A DNA stretch of 64,000 nt from Lunularia cruciata (lineage: Eukaryota; Streptophyta; Marchantiopsida; Lunulariales; Lunulariaceae), in the NCBI GenBank assembly GCA_948567375.1, contig OX419761.1, forward strand, positions 40,178,501 to 40,242,500, read 5' to 3'. Shown piece by piece: positions 56,347 to 64,000 of the stretch. The translations under genes were made by a program, and so were the position numbers. Numbering within the stretch: position 1 is the first letter of the stretch; each line of letters opens with the position of its first letter. The notes below the pieces were generated by a model. That model saw nothing but the letters and a program-made list of their open reading frames with translations, did not search any database and had not been told where the DNA came from.

Positions 56347-59300
56347 AATATGATGGTGACATACCCAAGAACTCTGATGTAGTAGATAAGTTGTTAAACT
56401 CAACACCAAAACATGTATTACATGACATTAGATCAAGGATATTTATGCTAATTTAGGACCATATGTGATTTTCTAGTTGGTCAAATATGAATCATCTTAT
56501 TAAACTACCCTATAACATAATTTAATCATACCCTATAGATATGCATGAAGACTCATGTATAAAATCTATTGTAACATTCTTCCATTGGTGTTGAGAAGTA
56601 AGAAGTGGTTGTAATAAGCTTGAAAGTTTAAGGTTTGACACTTAATTTTATTGGTAAGCAAAACAACACCAAACTAAACTATCTGCCTTTTTTGCATGTA
56701 TAGTTTGTACCCTTTCAATGCTATCTAATGTTTCTCCATCTTCCCAATATGTCATTCAACTGGTGAATTATGCGTTGTCTTTTAGCATTCTTTTAAGATT
56801 GTTCATTTTACCACTATATATGGAGTCTAACTAACCTTCTCATCTTAAAAAAAATCCCATTAGATGCTCCATAATAAATTTTCAATATCCTTATTTTCCT
56901 TGCATTTACAACTTCTCCTACCAACTAGATTCAATGTATAATTTATTCATTAAATTGATATATTCCTTGTTAATAGCTTCTTTCTTAGTTTTATGTAAAT
57001 AATCTTCATGTAGAACAATTCATGCTATCTTGCCACTAACTTTGGAAATTTAGGTTGATTTTTATTGACTTATGGTTCATGGTCTATTTTCAATGAAACT
57101 TTCTTTTAATTCTATAGCCATAGAAAGGACATTCTTTTCCCATTTGATAATATGGTAGTCTTGCAAGGAGTATCTTCCAAGAAAAGAAGGTCACCAAGTA
57201 CAAATAGCTATAAGATCCTTATTCTTGGTTGGTACAAGATATTGTGCATTTACAGATAGTTTAAAATTCTATCTTGTGGTCTTTGTATCTTGAGATTGTA
57301 ATCTACCTCTAAATCATCAAGGTATCTTCAAATTCCTTCACTACTTTTCAAGCTCTTTTATGCAAGTATTTTTAATAATCCAATTTATTATGAGTGATTT
57401 TTATGGAGTTTGGATTCAAGTTGTACTCTTGGAAAGTGAAGCTTATAAGAGAAATTTGAGTATGACTTGGGAGATATTAATGTTTGAGCAAAAGTGTATG
57501 TTGGGATAGCGAATGATGATTTCTGTCCAAGTTTTGAAAATATTTTCCTGGTTTTAAGGGACATTTTTTAATTTATTCCATTAAAAATTTGTTATTTTAT
57601 GGTTGACCTATTTTGAAGAAAAATTTAGCATATTATTTAAAATTTATGAGCTCTCAAAAGAGTCCATGATAACTCAATTTGGACAAAGAAAATGCTGCTT
57701 ATGAGTCTTGACGTGATGCATGTATAAGAAGTAAAGAAAAATTATCCTTGCAAACTTTCATATATTTCAAAACATTACAAACTTGGATTAGATTTAGAGA
57801 TTTATTTGGGCATATTATAGGACTTTGAGTTAAAATAACTTCTCTATCTAAACACTAAATTGTATATAGTTAGACAAGTGAAACATATCTATATTTAAGA
57901 GAGTGTTAATCCTCACACATTCTTACGAAACGTAGAGTTTATAATTCTCTTAGAGTTTGATCTTTGGTCTGTTTTCTAAGTAGTTATCGTTCTAGAAAGG
58001 AATATTTGGTATCTTTAAGAGAAACTTACTAAAATACCTCTCAAAGTTGCAGATATTATAGAAATACACATGTAAGGTCAAAATTCCACAAGTACCTCTA
58101 TGTTATACCCACTCGTACATACACGCCCCGTCGGCTTCAACTCAAAAAACTCCAACATTTTGGTGCAGATTTCATGCTGACTATGGCGCTTGGAAACCAC
58201 AAATCAACATAGTCTTGTAGAGGGAACGCAATATGATAACAGCTCCGCACTCAAGGTTGTTCTCAAGTACAATGCAATCACAAATAACTATGAATGCAAA
58301 GGCCTCAAATCTGACCGTAACCATGCACTGTCCAATATACGGTAGCATTACAATGCAGCAATTGCAAGTTTTGAGTCACGCACACTCATGATATTTGAGA
58401 TAGCTCTATGGTTCTCCTTCACATTTAGACTCTATTGTTAGACTTTACTCAAGGGAACATGAACTCACCGGTAGCAAGGATCAGTTCTGTCTTCATTCGT
58501 GGACATTAAGGAGACCTTAATTTTCGCATTTCTTGCCCTGAGTGGTTTATAAAGGATATTTTGCTTGTTGTTCACTAGATTTGAGGTCAAAAGTTTTTAG
58601 ATAGCTAAAATAGTTTTCCTTTAAGGGAAATCCTCTTTCTATTACATCAAAGAGGGAAAGTTTAATAATTCTAGTGAAGACTAATGCATTTAGTCTAAAT
58701 ACCTAAACCCTTGTGATAATATATTGTATCAGAATGCATTTAGTCCAAAAAGAAGATTGTAAAAAAGAAAAAGTGGTGACAGCTTAGGATAACAAGAAGG
58801 ACCACATCAAGCTGCACAAAGAAAAGATGTAACGGGTAAAAAGAGTTTATTGAGAACTTTTATGGTGAACAGTAATATAGAAGGGGGTTTTAGGGAATAG
58901 TTTTACAGAGCTATGTATATTTCCATATAGGTTTTTACAAAGCATTGACCAAATTGGTACAGGGTGCGGGCCTTAAGGAAGAAAAGGACCCATGACTGAC
59001 TTCCGTCCAAGTTCCTTATTATTAGCAAACTCCATAACAGGTGGTTCACAGGAATAAGGGATATGAAGTTTTCTATTGGCACACCGTAAAGCATTAATTA
59101 CAATTTAGTGTTAATAAAGTGACTGATTTAGGGTGAATCTAGTTGCCATCAAAGTGGGGGAGATGGTTATTCTCTAGATGTACAAGAACAAGAAATTGAC
59201 TGTGAGGTGTTAAGAATGTATGCGGGTTGGAAGGAGGGAGAGTGAATTCAATTGAAGCACAATCCAATTTCCACTATTTCCTTGTTTGAAAGGATCTCTC

Positions 59301-59800
59301 TACCATTCTTAGCAATCAATTTATTGGCTCAAACTCAATTTTTCTGGTCTAAAGAGAGTGAATTTACTTGCTTCAGTGGTCTCTCTACATTCCAATCATT
59401 TTTCTCAAATAATCTCTTATTTTGCTCTCTTGTTCATTGTGCATAGAATGTGAAGAGTGTGAATTCATAATGTTATTTTGCAGGTGGATTCAAGAATTGA
59501 GGAAAATAGAGTAGAGCATGCTGAGAGGTAGCAATCATGGGTGGTTTTTGTGTATTCAAGAATTGAGAAAAATAGAGTAGAACATGCCAAGAGGTAGTAG
59601 TTGTGGAAAATTAACTAGAAACATTAGGAAATGTATACAATGGATTATACAATTAGATTTGGAGATATCATTGAATGAACTAGAAGACAAAGAGGGAAAT
59701 TTAGATATGCTAAAACTATTGATTAGTTGGTGGGAGTATGCATATATACATACACACATGTACTTAGAACCTAGAATTGCATACCCTTGTAGTCAAGAAT
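56347..59800. other. AT-rich spacer
   Basis: No coding domain was recognised. Short open stretches at 58903-59094, 59252-59446 and 59556-59759 have no motif. A short direct repeat around CAAGAATTGAG(G/A)AAAATAGAGTAGA occurs near 59490 and 59557. Confidence 0.35.
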
Positions 59801-59829
59801 ATATGATGAAATATTTTACATGTTCAGAT

Positions 59830-60420
59830 GTGAAGACCTTCCACTAGCTGACTAGAATGGATGTTGATTCCTTTTCAACATAAGTAGATTTGATAAAGAC
59901 ACATCGTGTATTTAAAAAGAACTACCCATGGGAGCAAAAAATGGTGTGGATCCAAGTAGCTCTAGCTCTCAACAGATTTGGGTATCATGGTAGTAGAGCT
60001 TGTGTTGCAAGGTGGTTACACATTTGGGGCATTAGTGCACGTTCAACAATTGCCTTTACCAATTGTGTTATGACAACCATATTTGATTTGATGAGTAGTC
60101 AAGTGGCATGGCCTAAGCACAAGGAGAGGAGGAGAATATATGCAGTTTTTTCACACAAAAGTTCCTTTGTTGTGTAGGTTTGGTATATGGAACATTATTT
60201 TCTTTTGACAACTCAACCCACTATCGATAGAGAAATCTATTTCAGAAAGGGCTACCATACCATAAACGGCCAAGTGATTTGTTTTGATAAAAGGAGAATT
60301 ATACATTTTATAGGAGGTAAGTGTTCAATACCTAGTTCTTACTCTATTTGTTTTGTTCAATTCATTAGATTTGGTGCACCTTCTTGTTTTGATTGGTACA
60401 TTTGTGCATAATTTGATTCA
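59830..60420 (+). pseudogene. PIF/Harbinger (HARBI1-like) transposase fragment
   Basis: The + strand reads RMDVDSF, DLIKTHRVFKKN, ALALNRFGYHGSRACVARWL, WGISARST, WPKHKERRRIYAVFSHKSSF, then after a stop DREIYFRKGYHTINGQVICF and DKRRIIHFIGG. This follows the order of HARBI1-like transposases: N-terminal helices, helix-turn-helix (ALNRFG..GS...VA..WGIS), WP...ER..I...F..K..F, and Y...KGY.IN.Q.IC. The usual G.IDGTH block with the first catalytic Asp is lost and no later DDE part is seen. No terminal inverted repeats found. Confidence 0.7.
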
Positions 60421-62225
60421 AGTTTGTTTATTTGCAAGAATGCCAAGGTCAAGTCATGACATGACTTGTTTGGAAAATCATCATTGTGGATTGATTTGAA
60501 CTAAAGAGTGAGATATCTTAGTTTTGAGGCCAAAGAGTACCTTTAGGTGATTCTGGTTATGAACCCATGCATCACTTAGTCCAAAATCAAGGACAAGCAA
60601 GAGTTCAAGAAATATTTGGTGAAGGCAAGGGTGATAATTGAGCATTGTATAGGAGTATTGAGTTTAGGGTTGGCTTATTGGTTTATTGGTGAAGGCTAGA
60701 TTGCATTCTCTACGGGAGTTGAGAGTGCAACTTAAAGACAATAGTAGAAATGCATATTTTTTGAAGTGGGTTTTAGTTTGTATTATTTTACATAAGTTTT
60801 TGTATCAATAGGTCAAATGTTTGGTTAGAAAACAATGGCAGATTCACAAAGGAAACTCAAATTGATTCAAAAATATCTCTTAATGGAATGGAGCTTGGTA
60901 GAGAAGAAAGTAGGTCAAGGGTGATGCAACAATGCCTTGCTCATCATCTCAAGTATATGGAGTGAAACATTTATCCATAATAAAAAATTCCTTTTATTCT
61001 TCTTCTTCACAATCTAGTATTGTTTCAAGAATGTAATCTATGATCATGTTTTCTTTACAATTTAGTATTCCAAGTTTAGCAAATTGTTGCACATTGATGC
61101 CAATTGCAGATCTGATTTAAGAAGGCATTGGGTGATGCTTGGCGTGCACTAGAAGGCACTAGGTGATGCCCAATGTGCAGTAAAAGATGTTGGGTGATGC
61201 ACGGCATGATTGGGAAAAGGTGCACATAAACATTGGTTGGTGCCGGTTGCCACTTGGTGTAGTGTGTTTTAGGATTAAAAGGCTTTTGCCCATTGCTGCA
61301 TGATGGTACCCATTGGCACCTATTTTTTAAGCAATAGTTGGTGTGCCAATTGGCAACATGGCATGTCACATATTGTCATTAGTGTGCATGTTGTCATTGG
61401 TTGCCACTTAGAATTTGTTATTTTTTCCCAAGTTTGGGTTCTTCATAATGAAATATAATTTTTGCACTACAAGATATAGATTAAGGATTTCATGTGAGTG
61501 GCTATATAACTCATCCCTTTGCAAAGAATTCATCATTTTTTAATTCATCAATTAATTTAGCACTTCAGACATTCAAAATAGATAATTTTGCACTTCAGCA
61601 ATTTGGGGTTTTTGAAGGAGGAGAGCAATTTGGAGGTCAAAAGGTGTACCCATTCAAGAGCATTTTCAAGAGCAAAAGGAGCTAGTCAGCTTGCATAGCT
61701 CATGTGCGTGCGACTGAATTCAACTGAGCTAGTATGGCTGAATTGGGTTTAGGCAAGCATGAGTGAGACATTTTAATTGCGACTGAATTCAACTACGCTA
61801 GTGAATTGTGTTTAGGTAGGCATGCAACAATTGTTAATGAAAGAATCAAGAAATTCACGAGGAAGCATATAGAACACCAATAGAGCAGAAATGAACTTGA
61901 CATTCATGACAATGATTTTGAATCTTGTGGTTTCAAGAGATTTTGGAAATATGAGGAAACATGAAGTGATGAAACATGGGGTGTTTTGGATTTAGAAAAA
62001 GAAGATGAACTTATTTTGAAATGGTGGTATTTTTCATTCTAAGAGGTATCTTCTTGAGAGAAATAGTTACAATACGAGTACTTACTTTGCTTGTAAATTT
62101 ATTTGAGATGTAGATTTGTCTTCCTTAAGATAGCTAGTGAGATTGGATGTACCATTTTTCTTTCTTTGCTTGATATCATTAGAGAATAAAATGAATTCAA
62201 AAGAAGAAATGTAGGAAAGGTGCAA
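60421..62225. other. Spacer with degenerate GGTGATGC-type repeats
   Basis: 61100-61420 has short imperfect repeats around GGTGATGC and GTGCA (61130-61200) and TTGGTGCC/GGCACC motifs. A TTGCACTTCAG-type duplication lies at 61558-61600. ACTGAATTCAACT(G/A)(A/C)GCTAGT occurs twice near 61712 and 61781. No gene recognised. Confidence 0.4.
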
Positions 62226-62670
62226 TTCCTTGTGTAGGTTCATTTGTTAATGACCCTAGATCAGCTTGGACACAATAGAAATGGCATGTGTGTAGCAAGA
62301 GGTATAAATATTTTGGAAATTAGGTCTAGGTTGACCACAAAGCTTATTTATAGAGTCATGATAGCCATTATAGCCACTTTTAGTGAAGAAATTACTTTGC
62401 CCAACCCCAAAAAGAGGAACACAATTTTGATTGGCTAGATGGTGCTTGATATCAATGTGTATTTTAGGTCCTAATGAGGAAGGAGATTGAATCTAATTTG
62501 GAGTTTGATACAAGAATTAATTCAACTGAGAGTGCTTTTGGGGTATTTGCATCATTGTTGTGGGACATGGATGAGATTTATGGGGTCTCCAAAGGCCTTA
62601 AATGCTACTTTGGTATAATGGGTACCATTGAGTTGGATGACTGCATCCAAGATTTTGATAGTTTGTGAGA
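62226..62670 (+). pseudogene. Second PIF/Harbinger transposase fragment
   Basis: The stretch LMTLDQLGHNRNGMCVARGI, ILEIRSRLTTKLIYRVMIAI, LPNPKKRNTI lines up with 59940-60140 (ALALNRFGYHGSRACVARWL, WGISARSTIAFTNCVMTTI, WPKHKERRRI). The continuation to 62668 ends with FGIMGTIELDDCI, possibly the former GxIDGTHI block. More decayed than the first copy. Confidence 0.55.
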
Positions 62671-62699
62671 TCTATAACAGATGTGGAACCTAACTTTGT

Positions 62700-64000
62700 T
62701 CATACCCTTCATGGCATGGAAAAGGTTATTCTAACACTTGGAGGGTCCACCAATAGATGACTATCATGATTTGAATAGAGCTCACTTGAGGGAGATGAAG
62801 CTATGGAGACAATATTGGTCTCCAAACTACATCTCCATCACTTCAAGCTTGATTGCTAGGAGTAGATTGACAATACCCACAAGTTCTAGCTCTAGTAGCC
62901 ATTGGTGTATCCAATGGAGGTGCACGAGTAGAGATATTGCTACTATGAGAAGGGCATTGTAGGAGGAGATGATGCAATACCAAGGTTTAACCCTATGGTG
63001 GAGTTCTTCTAGTGTTTGAGGCAGAACTACTAAGGAATGCTAATTGACAAGTTGAGGAGCTTGCAAGAGTTCCAATGGAAGTTTGGAAAAAGCATACGTA
63101 AGGCATAAAATCACATGAGACTACTAATTTTCTTCACTTAGGGAGTTACGAAGGCCCAAGTATTCCTATTTTGATATGGGATCCTAGACAAGGAGTTGCA
63201 ACATAGAATATGTGATGCTATGTTGTTACAAGCTACCTCTTTAGTTTAGTTATGTGCATTGAGCTCAACATGATGGAGGAAAGAGTGGCGACATATGGAT
63301 TTGGTAAGGAGATCTTATCCACAATTATTACTTCTATAGTGCAACAAACTGCACCACACCATGTTGGCTTCCAAGAGTAGAATGGATAGCTCAAATCTTA
63401 TGGAGCGAGTGGAGTGCTTAGTGCAATTAGACTACACTTTCTTTCATTTTTGGGTCAATAGCAGCCAATTAGTGGTGGTGTTGCTTGTTGGACTTGTGTT
63501 GGACCTCACCACAAGAAAGAGTAAACTCAAGGCAATGTACATGATACCTTTGGTGCATCACAACCAACATAAAGATAATATGACCATTGCTACAAATTTG
63601 GTTACACTAATTACCAATGTTTTGACCTTCATCTAAAGTTACGAAGTGGCAAGGCTACTATGACTTGTGGTAGAGGAGCTTTAGGTCATGGAGGAGGAGG
63701 TGGTAAAGGTGGTGATAAAGGACCTAAACCTAATAGGAGTGCAATAGTTGCCCTTCCTTTTGATACAGCCATGGCTACACAGATTGAGAAATTGGAGCAA
63801 AGATCTGCTAGCATGGCCATAACTCATAGGAGGTCAGACTTGGATGCTGAAGTTTCTATCTCTTATGTTGGTGATAGAGATATCTTAGACTTTATTTGTG
63901 GAGCAACACAAGTAGATGCATTTGTTATAGTGACTAGGAGTGTAGTATGTGATCTAGAGCATTAGTGGAGTTGGGCCCACATTGGGGGAGAATAGATATG
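62700..64000 (+). mobile_element. Second element of family D, Gag part, runs off the right edge
   Basis: The Gag core reads QNY.GMLIDKLRSLQEFQWKF, NHMRLL, YGILDKELQHRICDAM (about 63020-63230), a knuckle-like CWTCVGPHHKKE (about 63490-63530) and, from 63611 on, sequence collinear with 309-680 of the first copy, without the B LTR found there. The open frame 63660-63962 is better kept than in copy one, with Gln where copy one has the stop at 493. Downstream protease, methyltransferase and polymerase would lie beyond the window. Confidence 0.75.

Noticed and set aside
55756-56351. Target duplication for the D-family LTR
   Set aside because: The flanks TGATA and AATAT do not match, so no duplication is claimed.

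Overview
The window is nuclear DNA of a land plant. The evidence is two intact, intron-containing plant genes (an HGH1-type armadillo protein and a chloroplast CRR42/DUF3148 protein), AT-rich spacers, and layers of nested, decayed Ty3/gypsy retrotransposons. A large, repeat-rich genome such as a fern or a gymnosperm that keeps the chloroplast NDH complex fits best, but the sequence does not fix the lineage.

Layout. 1-308: right part of a solo LTR (family B). 309-7170: Ty3/gypsy relic D (+ strand), in the order Gag, protease, C5-cytosine DNA methyltransferase, reverse transcriptase, RNase H, integrase, PHD finger, LTR. 7171-20056: chromodomain gypsy element A (- strand), split by a solo B LTR (7951-8685, TSD CCTTA), a complete B element (10443-17058, TSD CACAC) and a small 5'-truncated repeat (17635-17771). 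20057-26659: spacer with an 83-bp tandem array, the CRR42 gene (23368-24288, - strand) and a 98-bp duplication. 26660-32307: gypsy element C (+ strand), same family as A. 32308-35800: AT-rich spacer with a 25-bp-arm palindrome and another small-repeat insertion. 35960-40513: HGH1 gene, nine exons, complete. 40514-55760: spacer with three further copies of the small repeat family and a foldback structure. 55761-56346: LTR of family D. 59830-60420 and 62230-62670: decayed PIF/Harbinger transposase fragments. 62700-64000: Gag of a second D-family element running off the right edge.

The most notable content is element D. Its methyltransferase lies in the same reading frame as Gag and protease and shows motifs I, IV, VI, VIII, IX and X in the usual order (DNMT3-like). 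A C4HC3 PHD finger sits after the integrase, where elements A, B and C carry a chromodomain. This would be a mobile element with its own DNA-methylation writer and a candidate chromatin reader. This copy is dead (stops and frameshifts), but a second family member begins at the right edge. A second notable item is a dispersed repeat family with a constant 3' end, variable 5' truncation and 12-24 bp target duplications, resembling target-primed (LINE-type) insertion but without a poly(A) tail.

The two host genes are unrelated in function: CRR42 acts in chloroplast NDH assembly and HGH1 in cytosolic eEF2 folding. No tRNA, rRNA or CRISPR was recognised.
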